A DNA stretch of 64,000 nucleotides from Akkermansiaceae bacterium (GCA_024233005.1 JACKQE010000001.1:1-64000), one strand, 5' to 3'; counted from the stretch's first letter, positions 6,854 to 15,628 are shown. A program made the numbers and translations. The notes: generated from the sequence alone by a model not told the origin.

Positions 6854-9841
6854 TTACTTGTCCGCCAGCGCAGCCTGGGCGGCCGCGAGACGGGCCACCG
6901 GCACACGGTAGGGCGAGCAGCTGACGTAGTTCAGCCCGAGCTTGTGGCAGAACTTGACACTGTCCGGGTCTCCGCCGTGCTCACCGCAAATGCCGAGCTT
7001 CAAGTCGGACTTCACGCCGCGACCCTTGCGGACCGCGATTTCCATGAGCTGGCCGACCCCCGTGGTGTCCAGAGTGGCGAATGGATTCTTCTTGAAGACC
7101 TCGGCCTCGGTGTAGGCATTGAGGAAGGCCCCCATGTCGTCACGGCTGATGCCGAGCGCGGTCTGGGTGAGGTCGTTGGTCCCAAAGCTGAAGAACTGGG
7201 CGGTTTCCGCAATCTCATCGGCGGTCAAAGCGCCGCGGGGCACTTCGATCATGGTGCCGACAAGGTAGTCGATTTTCACCTTCTGCTCGGTCATCACCTC
7301 TTTGGCGACGCGATGCACGATCTCCACCTGAAGGTCGAGTTCACGCTTGAAACCGACGAGCGGGATCATGACCTCGGGCTTGACCTTGATCTTCTTCTTG
7401 GCCACAGCCGCGGCGGCTTCGAAGATGGCGCGGGCCTGCATTTCGGTGATCTCGGGATAGGCGATGCCAAGGCGGCAACCGCGATGGCCAAGCATCGGGT
7501 TGAACTCATGGAGTTGCTCCACCCGGTGCTGGATGTGGGCCACCGTGATCCCGAGCTTCTTCGCCAGATCCTTCTGCTGGGCTTCCGTGTGGGGTAGGAA
7601 CTCGTGCAAGGGCGGATCAAGCAGGCGGATCGTGGCCGGAAGGCCTTTGAGAGCCTCGAAAATGCCGGTGAAGTCCTCACGCTGGTATGGCAGGAGCTTG
7701 GCCAGCGCGGCGCGGCGGTCGTACTCGTGCTCGGCGAGGATCATCTCGCGCATGGCGTCGATCCGATCCCCTTCGAAGAACATGTGCTCCGTCCGGGTCA
7801 GACCGATTCCCTTGGCCCCGAAGGCAATCGCGTTCTGAGTCTGCTCGGGATTGTCGGCATTGGTCCGAACTTCCAGACGGGTGACCTGACCGCACCATTT
7901 CATGAGCTGCTGGAAGTGCTTGAACTTCTCCGTCGCCTGGGCGGCTTTATCGCCGTGCAGGAGGCCCGTGATGATCTCGGAAGGGGCGGTTTTAAGCTGG
8001 CCACCGTAGACGGTGCCGGCAGTGCCGTCGATGCTGAGATGGTCGCCTTCTTTGAAGGTCTGGCCGCTGATGGTCACCGTCTTTTTGTCGTAGTCGATCT
8101 CCACGGCGCTGGCGCCGCAGATGCAGACTTTGCCCATCTGGCGGGCGACGAGGGCGGCATGGCTGGAAACGCCGCCTTTGGCGGTGAGAATCCCCTCGGC
8201 GGCAATCATGCCGCGAAGGTCTTCAGGGGAGGTTTCGTTGCGGACCAGCAGGACCTGTTCGCCTTTGTCGGCGGCGGCGGCAGCACGGTCAGCATTGAGG
8301 TAGATTTTGCCGCTGGCGGCACCCGGACCGGCCGGCAATCCCTTGGCGAGCTGCTTGGCCTTCTTGACCTCGGCGAGGTCAAAGATGGGGGCCAGCAACT
8401 GGTCGAGCTGGTCGGCCGGATTGCGCAGGATCGCGGTCTGCCAGTCGATGAGCTTCTCTTTGACCATGTCCATGCTGAACTTGAGCGCGGCCGCGGCGGT
8501 GCGCTTGCCGTTGCGGGTCTGCAGCATGAACAACTTGCCTTCCTGGATGGTGAACTCCACGTCCTGAACATCCTTGAAGTGGCGCTCCAGGATCTGGCGC
8601 ACCTTGAGCAACTCCGCATAGGCACCGGGCATGACTTTCTTCAGATCGGCCACCGGCTCGGGAGTGCGCACGCCGGCGACGACGTCTTCACCCTGGGCAT
8701 TGACGAGGAATTCCCCGTAAAACTCATTGACCCCGTTGGCCGGATTCCGCGTGAAAGCCACGCCGGAACCGGAATTGTCGCCGGTGTTGCCGTAGACCAT
8801 GGCCTGCACGTTGACGGCAGTGCCCCACTCGGCGGGAATGTTGTACTTCCGGCGGTAGACGATGGCGCGATCATTCATCCAGGATCCGAAGACGGCCCCG
8901 GCGGCACCCCGCAGCTGCTCCCAGACGTCGTCGGGGAAGCTGTGACCGGTGCGTTGTTTCACCAATGCCTTGAAGAGCTTGACCAGTTCTTTCTGGTCGT
9001 CCGCGGTCATGTCGGAGTCGACGATGTCCTTGTGGTAGACCTTGTGCTTGTAGGCGTGGATGACGACTTCGAATGGCTCGTGGTCTTCCCCTTCGCGCTT
9101 CTGCACACCCAGCACCACATCGCCATACATCTGGATGAAGCGGCGGTAGCAGTCCCAAGCAAAACGCTCGTTGCCGGTGGCTTTGACCAGGGCACCGACC
9201 GTCTGGTCGTTGAGACCGAGATTGAGGATCGTGTCCATCATGCCGGGCATGGAATCACGGGCACCAGAACGCACGGCCACGAGGAGAGGCATGCCCTTGG
9301 CGTCGCCAAACTTGCAGCCCATGATTTTTTCCATGTTGGCCACTCCGGCTTCCATCTGCTTTTGCAGTTCGGCGGGGTAGGTCTGTTTGTGGTCGTAATA
9401 GTAAGTGCAGACCTCGGTGCTGATGGTGAATCCCGGAGGCACTGGAAGACCAATGCGGGTCATTTCCGCAAGGTTGGCTCCTTTGCCACCCAGCAATGGC
9501 TTCATCGAACCGTCACCATCCGCTTTGCCGGCACCCCAGGTGTAGACATATTTCCCGGCCTTGGCGCGGGCGGCGGCACGGGCTGGCGCTTTTTTGGCTG
9601 GCGCTTTTTTCACCGGGGCCTTTTTAGCCGGCGCTGGCTTCACCGCAGCCTTTTTGGCGGGGGCCTTCTTAACGGGGGCCTTTTTCACCGCAGCCTTCTT
9701 GGCGGGGGCTTTTTTCGCGGGGGCTTTTTTCGCGGGGGCCTTTTTGGTGACGGCCGGTTTCACCGCTTTCTTCGCGGGTGCCTTGGTTGCTGCGGATTTT
9801 TTGGCGGGGGTTTTCTTGGCAGCGGATTTCTTTTTCGCCAT
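6854..9841 (-). CDS. ppdK: Pyruvate, phosphate dikinase with N-terminal Lys/Ala/Pro-rich tail
   Basis: 995 residues from ATG 9841. Residues 1 to about 96 are a low-complexity basic tail built of PAKKA and APVKKA repeats, beginning MAKKKSAAKK. From about residue 97 (KYVYTWGAGKADGDGSM) the protein is a complete dikinase: nucleotide-binding domain with LLGGKGANLAEM, the phosphohistidine loop GGVSSHAALVAR near residue 560, the PEP-binding barrel with GIGLTRTEHMF, and the C-terminal catalytic Cys in LGICGEHGGDPDS. It interconverts pyruvate, ATP and phosphate with PEP, AMP and pyrophosphate in the cytoplasm. The extension is absent from standard dikinases of about 875 residues. The reading frame is open further upstream to 9970, but that part has no similarity and the ATG with the AKKK start fits better. 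Confidence 0.95.
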   Translation of the reverse strand: MAKKKSAAKKTPAKKSAATKAPAKKAVKPAVTKKAPAKKAPAKKAPAKKAAVKKAPVKKAPAKKAAVKPAPAKKAPVKKAPAKKAPARAAARAKAGKYVYTWGAGKADGDGSMKPLLGGKGANLAEMTRIGLPVPPGFTISTEVCTYYYDHKQTYPAELQKQMEAGVANMEKIMGCKFGDAKGMPLLVAVRSGARDSMPGMMDTILNLGLNDQTVGALVKATGNERFAWDCYRRFIQMYGDVVLGVQKREGEDHEPFEVVIHAYKHKVYHKDIVDSDMTADDQKELVKLFKALVKQRTGHSFPDDVWEQLRGAAGAVFGSWMNDRAIVYRRKYNIPAEWGTAVNVQAMVYGNTGDNSGSGVAFTRNPANGVNEFYGEFLVNAQGEDVVAGVRTPEPVADLKKVMPGAYAELLKVRQILERHFKDVQDVEFTIQEGKLFMLQTRNGKRTAAAALKFSMDMVKEKLIDWQTAILRNPADQLDQLLAPIFDLAEVKKAKQLAKGLPAGPGAASGKIYLNADRAAAAADKGEQVLLVRNETSPEDLRGMIAAEGILTAKGGVSSHAALVARQMGKVCICGASAVEIDYDKKTVTISGQTFKEGDHLSIDGTAGTVYGGQLKTAPSEIITGLLHGDKAAQATEKFKHFQQLMKWCGQVTRLEVRTNADNPEQTQNAIAFGAKGIGLTRTEHMFFEGDRIDAMREMILAEHEYDRRAALAKLLPYQREDFTGIFEALKGLPATIRLLDPPLHEFLPHTEAQQKDLAKKLGITVAHIQHRVEQLHEFNPMLGHRGCRLGIAYPEITEMQARAIFEAAAAVAKKKIKVKPEVMIPLVGFKRELDLQVEIVHRVAKEVMTEQKVKIDYLVGTMIEVPRGALTADEIAETAQFFSFGTNDLTQTALGISRDDMGAFLNAYTEAEVFKKNPFATLDTTGVGQLMEIAVRKGRGVKSDLKLGICGEHGGDPDSVKFCHKLGLNYVSCSPYRVPVARLAAAQAALADK
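9554..9841 (-). repeat. In-frame repeat region encoding the PAKKA tail of ppdK
   Basis: Imperfect repeats of about 15 bases, visible on the plus strand as GGCGGGGGCTTTTTT-like units, encode KKAPA/KKAPV pentads. Repeat spacing is a multiple of three throughout, so copy-number changes would lengthen or shorten the tail without a frameshift. The repeats are coding, not a CRISPR or intergenic array. Confidence 0.85.
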
Positions 9842-10086
9842 GGTGGGGATGTGTTGGTCTGGGAACAGTAGGATGGTGGTTTGAACAACGGGGTCGAATC
9901 CCGGGGTTCGTTTCGCAGTTCTGATGAACAACCAGGCACCGGAAACACCGGCACGGTTGCTTGAGAACAAGCGGGCAAGGATAAGCGAGAGCGCCTTTCT
10001 GTCAACGCCGAGCTTCCACCCAAGTCAAACCGGGCGGTAGGACCCGGCATGGCATCGGCAAGGCGGGGCCGTGAGCAGGGAGGCCG

Positions 10087-11682
10087 TCAGCTTAGAACCG
10101 GTTCCCGGGTCGCCACCCCGTCAACGAGACGCATGATGCCCAAGGGATTGGCATTCTGCAGTTCCGGTGGAAGAGCGGACTGAGGCCATCCCTGATAGCA
10201 GAGTGGGCGCACGAAACGCAGGATGCACCGGGAGCCGATGCTGGTGAAATGGGAGTGCGTGGCCGCCGGATAGGGCCCGCCGTGATGCATCGCGTGGCAG
10301 ACTTCAATTCCGGTTGGATACCCATTAAAGATAAGCCGGCCCACCTTGGTTTCCAGGAGTTCGACAAGTCCGCGGTAGGCTTCAAGGTCTTCCTCCGTCC
10401 CATGCAGCGTGGCGGTGAGAGAGCCTTCGAGTTTGGCGGCGAACTCTTCCATTTCCTCCGGGGTGCGGCAGTTCACAATGGTCGAAACCGGACCGAAGAC
10501 CTCCTCATAGAGAGCGGGGTTGCTGCGCAGGCCGGCGGCATCGGTGGTGAAGACATGGGCCGCAGCCTGGTTTTTTGCGGGATCGGCCCCCTCCGCTTTT
10601 GTCACCAGGGCCAGTCCGTCCATCCCCTGGATGCTGTCCACTCCACTGACATAGGCCTGGTGGATTCCCGCGTGCAGCATCGTCGCCGGAGGCACGGCGG
10701 CGGCTTTGCTTTTGACCGAATCCACGAAACCGGACAGTTCTCCGGAATCAAGACCGAAGACCAGACCGGGATTGGTGCAGAACTGACCCACCCCGAGGGT
10801 CAGACTCTGGACAAAGCCAGACGCGATTCCCTCGGCCCGCTCCCGCAACGCTCCCGGCAGGAGGAAAACCGGATTCACACTGCCCATTTCGGCATAAAAA
10901 GGGATCGGCACCGGCCGGGCCGAGGCCGCGTCAAAGAGCGCCCTTCCGCCCTTCAAAGAACCTGTGAAGGCGGCCGCGGTGGTTTTGGGATGCCTCACCA
11001 AAGCCAGCCCGGTGTCGTTGGTCTTTCCTTGAATGAGGGAGAAAACCCCCTCCGGCAAACCGCATTTCTTGGCGGCTGCCAGAAGGACCCGGGCGACCAT
11101 CTCACAGGTTCCGGGGTGCCCCGGGTGCGCTTTCACCACCACCGGACAACCGGCCGCCAAAGCCGACACGGTGTCCGCTCCGAATACTGATATGGCGAGG
11201 GGGAAATTGCTCGCTCCGAAAACGACCACGGGCCCGACGCCGACATGGAGACTGCGGACATCGGGTTTGGGGAGGGGCTGACGGTCGGGCTGAGGCAGAT
11301 CGATCCGGGCATCGACCCAGGAGCCTTCGCGGAGATACTGGGCGAATCCCCGGGCCTGACCAGTGGCACGACCTCGTTCCCCCTCACAGCGCGGCCGGGG
11401 ATGCCCGGTCTCGGCTTGGGTGATTTCGAGCAGGGTGTCGCCGAGCGCTTCGACTTCGGCCGCGATGGTTTCAAGAAAGACCGCACGCTGCTCCGGGGTG
11501 GTTTTGCGGTAAAGAGGATAGGCCGCCGCCGCCAGTTCCATCGCTTCGTGGATTTCTGCGGCGGTCGCCTCGTGAAAGTTCGTGGGGAGAAATTCCCCTG
11601 TGGCGGGATTGACTGCCTGAAAGGTGACGCCGGAGCTGGCGGAGGTTCGGTAACCAATGAGTTGTGAGCCGGTAAGTTCCAT
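10087..11682 (-). CDS. NADP-type aldehyde dehydrogenase, 2,5-dioxovalerate (ketoglutarate semialdehyde) dehydrogenase-like
   Basis: 531 residues from ATG 11682 (MELTGSQLIG). The aldehyde dehydrogenase fold is complete: VVVFGASNFPLAISVFG, the catalytic Glu in PFYAEMGSVNPVF and the nucleophilic Cys in GVGQFCTNPG. The ATGEFLPTNF and GERGRATGQ segments and overall length match the ketoglutarate-semialdehyde / fatty aldehyde subfamily, which oxidises the semialdehyde formed from pentoses or uronic acids to 2-oxoglutarate. No other gene of such a pathway is adjacent, so the substrate is inferred from subfamily. The frame is open 252 bases further upstream but overlaps coaB; the ATG after an 8-base-pair hairpin is preferred. 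Confidence 0.87.
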   Translation of the reverse strand: MELTGSQLIGYRTSASSGVTFQAVNPATGEFLPTNFHEATAAEIHEAMELAAAAYPLYRKTTPEQRAVFLETIAAEVEALGDTLLEITQAETGHPRPRCEGERGRATGQARGFAQYLREGSWVDARIDLPQPDRQPLPKPDVRSLHVGVGPVVVFGASNFPLAISVFGADTVSALAAGCPVVVKAHPGHPGTCEMVARVLLAAAKKCGLPEGVFSLIQGKTNDTGLALVRHPKTTAAAFTGSLKGGRALFDAASARPVPIPFYAEMGSVNPVFLLPGALRERAEGIASGFVQSLTLGVGQFCTNPGLVFGLDSGELSGFVDSVKSKAAAVPPATMLHAGIHQAYVSGVDSIQGMDGLALVTKAEGADPAKNQAAAHVFTTDAAGLRSNPALYEEVFGPVSTIVNCRTPEEMEEFAAKLEGSLTATLHGTEEDLEAYRGLVELLETKVGRLIFNGYPTGIEVCHAMHHGGPYPAATHSHFTSIGSRCILRFVRPLCYQGWPQSALPPELQNANPLGIMRLVDGVATREPVLS

Positions 11683-11690
11683 AAGGGATG

Positions 11691-11730
11691 GGGTGCGGGA
11701 AAAAGGATCGGATAACGGGAAACCGCACCC
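11691..11730 (-). promoter_or_regulatory. Hairpin just upstream of the aldehyde dehydrogenase start
   Basis: GGGTGCGG (11691-11698) and CCGCACCC (11723-11730) are perfectly complementary with a 24-base spacer. On the minus strand the structure ends nine bases before the ATG at 11682 and lies downstream of coaB, with no T run after it. It could be a leader structure influencing translation or a weak attenuator between coaB and the dehydrogenase. The function is unknown. Confidence 0.35.
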
Positions 11731-11779
11731 TACCTCCCGGAAAAGAAATGACAAAGAAAAATGGCACTCGCCTCTTCCC

Positions 11780-12445
11780 TCAGGAAAGCGCCGTCCCTTG
11801 GTCATCGTGCCGGGGCAGCAAGGCTTCGATGCGGCGCAGGATTTCCTCCGCCAGAAGAGTTTTGGCGGCGCGTGGCAAAGGCTCCTCCCGGCCATCCGCA
11901 TAATGAAGGCAAACTTCATTATCCAGCGCCTCAAAGCCCGTGTCGGGCCGACTCACGTCGTTGGAGACCACCAGATCGCAGCCTTTGCGGCGCAGTTTCT
12001 CCCGGGCATGAATCCTCACCTCATGCGTCTCCGCCGCAAAGCCCACGAGGAGCCCTCTAAAACCGAAGACACCCCGCGCGCTGCCCAGAATGTCCTCGGT
12101 CCGCTCCAACTCCAAGGTCATGATGCCGTCGATCTTTTTGATCTTTTGATCGGAGGGATTGCGCGGACGGTAGTCAGCCACAGCGGCGCAGAAGATGGCC
12201 ACCTCACATCCCGGAAGTCGATCCCGCACCGCTTCAAACATGGCGCGGGCGCTCTCCACGGCGACGACCTCAGCACCGGCCACCGGCGGCAGGCTAACAG
12301 GGCCGGAAACCAGCACCACCTCGTGACCGCAGGCCACGGCAGCACCGGCGAGCGCATATCCCATGCGACCGCTGGACCGATTGGAGAGATAGCGCACGGG
12401 ATCCAGGGCCTCCCGGGTGGGACCTGCGGTGATGAGAATTCTCAT
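11780..12445 (-). CDS. coaB: Phosphopantothenoylcysteine synthetase (CoaB), stand-alone
   Basis: 221 residues. Family marks are ITAGPTREALDPVRYLSN and RSSGRMGYALA at the N-terminus, CAAVADYRP, the KIKKIDG lysines, and VGFAAET. It ligates 4'-phosphopantothenate with cysteine using a nucleotide triphosphate, the second step of coenzyme A synthesis. In many bacteria it is fused behind CoaC as CoaBC; here it is a separate gene whose start overlaps the coaC stop by four bases. It is the last gene of yicC-gmk-coaC-coaB, 97 bases before the aldehyde dehydrogenase. Confidence 0.9.
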   Translation of the reverse strand: MRILITAGPTREALDPVRYLSNRSSGRMGYALAGAAVACGHEVVLVSGPVSLPPVAGAEVVAVESARAMFEAVRDRLPGCEVAIFCAAVADYRPRNPSDQKIKKIDGIMTLELERTEDILGSARGVFGFRGLLVGFAAETHEVRIHAREKLRRKGCDLVVSNDVSRPDTGFEALDNEVCLHYADGREEPLPRAAKTLLAEEILRRIEALLPRHDDQGTALS

Positions 12446-13008
12446 GACCGGGGCCTCCGGGAAAGATGCTCCCGGATGCGTTCAACAATCCCCGCCACCG
12501 GCCAGAGCCGTCCCAGCCCTTCATATCCGCAAGCCAGCAGACCTTCCTCAGGCCCGATGAAATCCACTCCTCGTTCCCGAAGAGTTCGGACGTTGGCGAC
12601 CGTGGCAGGATTCTGCCACATTTTTCCGTTCATCGCAGGAGCCACCAGCACGGGCGCCTGGCAGGCCAGCGCAAGAGCGCTGAGAGCGTCGTCGGCGAGG
12701 CCGTGGGCCAATTTGGCGAGAAGGTTGGCCGTGGCCGGAGCGATGACCAGCAGGTCGGCACGGTCTGCCAGCTGGATGTGACCGGGGTGCCAGCTCTGCT
12801 TCTCATCATAGAGACCGGTGGTGACAGGTCGTCGGGAGAGCGTCTGGAGGGTCAGTGGAGTGATGAACTCCGCTGCATCGCGCGTCATCACGACGTGGAC
12901 TTCGCACCCTTCCTTGACCAGTTGGCTCGTCAGGTCGGCCGCCTTGTAAGCCGCGATAGAGCCAGTGACACCAAGAATCACGACGGGAGCGGGCGCAGGC
13001 AAATTCAT
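12442..13008 (-). CDS. coaC: Phosphopantothenoylcysteine decarboxylase (CoaC), stand-alone
   Basis: 188 residues from ATG 13008; a GTG at 13017 would add three. HFCD flavoprotein marks are GVTGSIAAYKAADLTSQL (FMN phosphate loop), ADLLVIAPATANLLAKLAHG, the PAMNGKMW motif and the Cys loop GLLACGYEG. It decarboxylates phosphopantothenoylcysteine to phosphopantetheine. It is separated from coaB although overlapping it. The gene lies only 27 bases after gmk; the rpoZ gene often found between gmk and coaBC is absent. Confidence 0.9.
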   Translation of the reverse strand: MNLPAPAPVVILGVTGSIAAYKAADLTSQLVKEGCEVHVVMTRDAAEFITPLTLQTLSRRPVTTGLYDEKQSWHPGHIQLADRADLLVIAPATANLLAKLAHGLADDALSALALACQAPVLVAPAMNGKMWQNPATVANVRTLRERGVDFIGPEEGLLACGYEGLGRLWPVAGIVERIREHLSRRPRS

Positions 13009-13035
13009 TTGGCTCACGAGGAAGGAGTGGACTGA

Positions 13036-13659
13036 TCACTCTGCATCAAAGGCCGGCACGGTTTGAAGCCGGGCGGTTCGGTGACGTTCCGCGACGAGGA
13101 TGGCCCGGAACGCCGCGAGGTCTTCCTCGGGAGTGCCGCTCACGAGCGTGTAGCGGTAATTCCGCCAGTGCTGAAGCTCCTTCAAGGCATTCTGGAGCCG
13201 CAAATCCCTCTCCGCCTCGCTTTCGGTGGCCCGTTTACCAAGCCGCGTCACGAGCTCGCCACGGCTGGGGGGAAGGATGAAAACGTCCACCAACGCCTCG
13301 CGAATCCATGGCTCTGTGGCCAAGCGGACATGTTCTCCCCCCTGCACATCAAGGTCCATCAGCACGTCGCGCCCCTCTTCGATGTGCCGGCAGACTTCAC
13401 TTTTGAGGGTGCCGTAGAGATTTCCGTGGACCCGCGCCCACTCGACAAATTCGCCCGCGGCGACTCTTTTCCGAAAGGTGTCTTCATCGAGAAAATGGTA
13501 ATCCCGCCCGTCCTCCTCGCCGCTTCGGGGCAGTCGAGTGGTGGCGGAAACAGCATAGCGGCATTGGTCTGGCTCGAGACGGCTCAATCCACGACAGAGG
13601 GTGGTCTTTCCGGAACCACTGGGACCGGAGACAACACAAAGAATGCCAGTGCGGGACAT
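13036..13659 (-). CDS. gmk: Guanylate kinase
   Basis: 207 residues, normal length. P-loop VVSGPSGSGKTTL at residues 9-21, GMP-binding SATTRLPRSGEEDGRDYHFL, and the DLDVQGGEHV segment are all present. It phosphorylates GMP to GDP in the cytoplasm. It lies between yicC (66-base gap) and coaC, an arrangement conserved in many bacteria. The C-terminal RTARLQTVPAF tail is unremarkable. Confidence 0.95.
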   Translation of the reverse strand: MSRTGILCVVSGPSGSGKTTLCRGLSRLEPDQCRYAVSATTRLPRSGEEDGRDYHFLDEDTFRKRVAAGEFVEWARVHGNLYGTLKSEVCRHIEEGRDVLMDLDVQGGEHVRLATEPWIREALVDVFILPPSRGELVTRLGKRATESEAERDLRLQNALKELQHWRNYRYTLVSGTPEEDLAAFRAILVAERHRTARLQTVPAFDAE

Positions 13660-13725
13660 GCGGGAGAGAACAAGGACGAAAAGGGAACGGTAAAAAGTGG
13701 TGCCCGCAGCCGAGCCCCGGACCAG

Positions 13726-14616
13726 TCATTGGAGATTCTGCACCTGTTCCCGGATCTTTTCCACTTCTGTCTTGGCGGAGACGACCAAGTGAGCAATCCC
13801 GGCATCGTTGCCTTTGGAACCGATGGTGTTGACTTCCCGTTGCAATTCCTGACAAAGGAAGTCGAGCGGCCGGCCGGCCGGTTCAACGCCGGCTAGATAT
13901 AGGCGGAACTGCGCAAGATGGCTCGCGAGACGGGTGATTTCTTCTGAAATATCGCATTTTTCCGCGAAAAGGCCAAGTTCGCGGAGCAACCGTTCGTCAC
14001 CGAGATCGATGGACAAGCCAGCGTCAACGAGCCGCTGGTGCAGATGGCGCCGGTAGTTGTCGACCACCACGGGACTGGCTGTTGCCACTTCCACGACAAA
14101 GGAATCCAACAATTCCAAGCGCTGCTCCAGATCGGCGCGCAAGTGGGCGCCTTCGGCTTCCTGCATGGTCCCCAGGGCAGACAAGGCTGTGGCAACAGCA
14201 CCCAGCAGACTGTCTTTCATCGATTCGGCGGGCACTGAGACCTCTCCGCTGGTGAAAACACCCGGCGCCCGGATCAGATCGGACGCCGCCAGATCATCGG
14301 CAAGACCTTGGTCCCGACAAAACTGCCGCAAGGATTCGACCATTTGCTTGGCCACCGCAGGCTCAAACTGGATGCGGGAGCCCCCGCCGCCCTCGACCTG
14401 GATTTGAGTGCGCACTTGAACCCGACCCCGCGACACCTTCTCGGCGACCAGCCTGCGGACGTCCGCCTCCAGATCAGCCAGAATGCCGGGCAGGTTGGTC
14501 GCCACATCCAATTGACGGCGGTTCACACTGAGGAGCTCCACCTGGATGCGCCACGTCCCTGCCGGGGTCTCGGCGAGAGCTTCGCCACGCCCGTATCCAG
14601 TCATGCTTCGGATCAT
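13726..14616 (-). CDS. yicC: YicC family endoribonuclease
   Basis: 296 residues, the usual length. It begins with the family signature MIRSMTGYGRGEA, and the C-terminal YicC-specific region contains FLCQELQREVNTIGSKGND followed by VVSAKTEVEKIREQVQNLQ. E. coli YicC is reported to act as a ribonuclease affecting the RyhB small RNA. It is first in the yicC-gmk-coaC-coaB group. TGAGG lies just before the ATG and may serve as a ribosome binding site. A terminator at 14683-14718 separates it from the upstream thioredoxin gene, so it probably has its own promoter in the 14617-14680 stretch. Confidence 0.93.
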   Translation of the reverse strand: MIRSMTGYGRGEALAETPAGTWRIQVELLSVNRRQLDVATNLPGILADLEADVRRLVAEKVSRGRVQVRTQIQVEGGGGSRIQFEPAVAKQMVESLRQFCRDQGLADDLAASDLIRAPGVFTSGEVSVPAESMKDSLLGAVATALSALGTMQEAEGAHLRADLEQRLELLDSFVVEVATASPVVVDNYRRHLHQRLVDAGLSIDLGDERLLRELGLFAEKCDISEEITRLASHLAQFRLYLAGVEPAGRPLDFLCQELQREVNTIGSKGNDAGIAHLVVSAKTEVEKIREQVQNLQ

Positions 14617-14682
14617 AAAAACCTCAGGGTAACGGTGGAAGGGTTTCTGTCAATGAAACTGAAGTTCCCCGGCCAGAGGAAA

Positions 14683-14718
14683 CAAAAAGACCACAGGAAA
14701 TCCGGATTCCCTGTGGTC
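14683..14718 (-). terminator. Rho-independent terminator of the exported thioredoxin gene
   Basis: The stretch 14689-14718 is a nearly perfect inverted repeat (GACCACAGG arm, one mismatch). Read on the minus strand it is followed by TTTTTG. It lies 37 bases downstream of the thioredoxin stop. Confidence 0.75.
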
Positions 14719-14754
14719 CTTGTTGACCCGGTCCAGTGATGGAAGCCTAAGCTT

Positions 14755-15144
14755 TCAGTGGAGAGCTTTTTTGATTTTCGATTCAACCGCCTTTTGGTCG
14801 ATGTAGCCGACAAATTCTCCGACCTGTTTGCCGTTCTTGAAGAACTTCACATGCGGAATGCCTTGCACGCCGTTTTCAGCAGCGAACTTGGGATCCTTGT
14901 CCACGTCCACGGAGAGGATGACGATCTGGTCGGCATACTGCTTGGCCATGGCTTCGAGATGCGGCTTCAGCGCGCGACAAGGCCCGCACCAAGTGGCATT
15001 GAAATCGACCACCACCAGTTTCGACTCCTTGGCGATGGCGGATTTGGCAGAACGACCGGACACGTTCGAAATGCCAGCGGAGGCGGTGAGAATGCCGCTG
15101 GTGAGGACGGCGGCGATGACAAGGAGGAAGGATCTGGTTTTCAT
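14755..15144 (-). CDS. Exported thioredoxin
   Basis: 129 residues from ATG 15144 (MKTRSFLLVI). A Sec signal peptide of about 24 residues ends in ILTASA. The mature part is a compact thioredoxin domain with the active site NATWCGPCRALKP and the cis-Pro loop GIPHVKFFKNG. It probably works as a periplasmic or surface thiol-disulfide protein, although cytoplasm-type WCGPC is more typical of reductants; no DsbD-like partner is visible here. It lies 67 bases after the cyclotransferase gene. A longer start at 15165 would add seven residues before the signal peptide and is less natural. Confidence 0.87.
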   Translation of the reverse strand: MKTRSFLLVIAAVLTSGILTASAGISNVSGRSAKSAIAKESKLVVVDFNATWCGPCRALKPHLEAMAKQYADQIVILSVDVDKDPKFAAENGVQGIPHVKFFKNGKQVGEFVGYIDQKAVESKIKKALH

Positions 15145-15211
15145 GATACAAGATGGGATTTGCAAATTGGACGTCGTATTTGTGGATTCCCTTCAATAAA
15201 TCGAATCCCTG

Positions 15212-15628
15212 CTAGCGCAAATCCTCATCCCGTCGCAGAAAATCGCCCCCGGGAATCCTCCGGGCCTTTTCCAACGGTCCCAGGAACTGATAAACCCAGA
15301 CCTGATGGTCTTTTACCTCCGTCGCAAGCCGGACCGGATGACGAATGCGCTCATACTCGGGCGATTCCCCGGCGCAGCCTTCATAGTCATCCAGCCACCG
15401 CAATGACACGCCAGGATCGCGCAGACGATAGACGTCACCCACGACCCAGTTGCCCGTTCCCGGAGTCAGGGTCAATCCGGGATACCAGGAAATGAGGTAG
15501 AGAACCCCCTCCACTGACGCCGTCCCAACCCATTCTGCCTCTCCGGCAAGCCGCTCCCCCATAGGGTGTCCGGATCCGGCACGCAGGGTCCCATAGACGA
15601 AAAGCAAGGAAAGGTCGGTTGTCACCAT
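15212..15628 (-). CDS. Gamma-glutamylcyclotransferase-like protein
   Basis: 138 residues from ATG 15628, overlapping the preceding stop by one base (TGATG). The GGCT/AIG2 fold is shown by LFVYGTLRAGSGHP, GVLYLISWYPGLT, and the acidic segment LRWLDDYEGCAGESPEY, whose Glu would be the catalytic base. The family includes gamma-glutamyl(amine) cyclotransferases acting on glutamyl peptides or amines; the substrate here is not known. It is coupled to a secreted unknown gene upstream, an odd pairing of a cytoplasmic enzyme with an exported protein. Confidence 0.82.
   Translation of the reverse strand: MVTTDLSLLFVYGTLRAGSGHPMGERLAGEAEWVGTASVEGVLYLISWYPGLTLTPGTGNWVVGDVYRLRDPGVSLRWLDDYEGCAGESPEYERIRHPVRLATEVKDHQVWVYQFLGPLEKARRIPGGDFLRRDEDLR

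Noticed and set aside
9554..9841. CRISPR-like array
   Set aside because: Repeat units are in-frame codons for PAKKA pentads, with no unique spacers.
7604..9871. 755-residue plus-strand open frame opposite ppdK
   Set aside because: Antisense to a complete dikinase, Gly/Val/Asp-rich text without any family signature; a shadow of GC-rich codon use.
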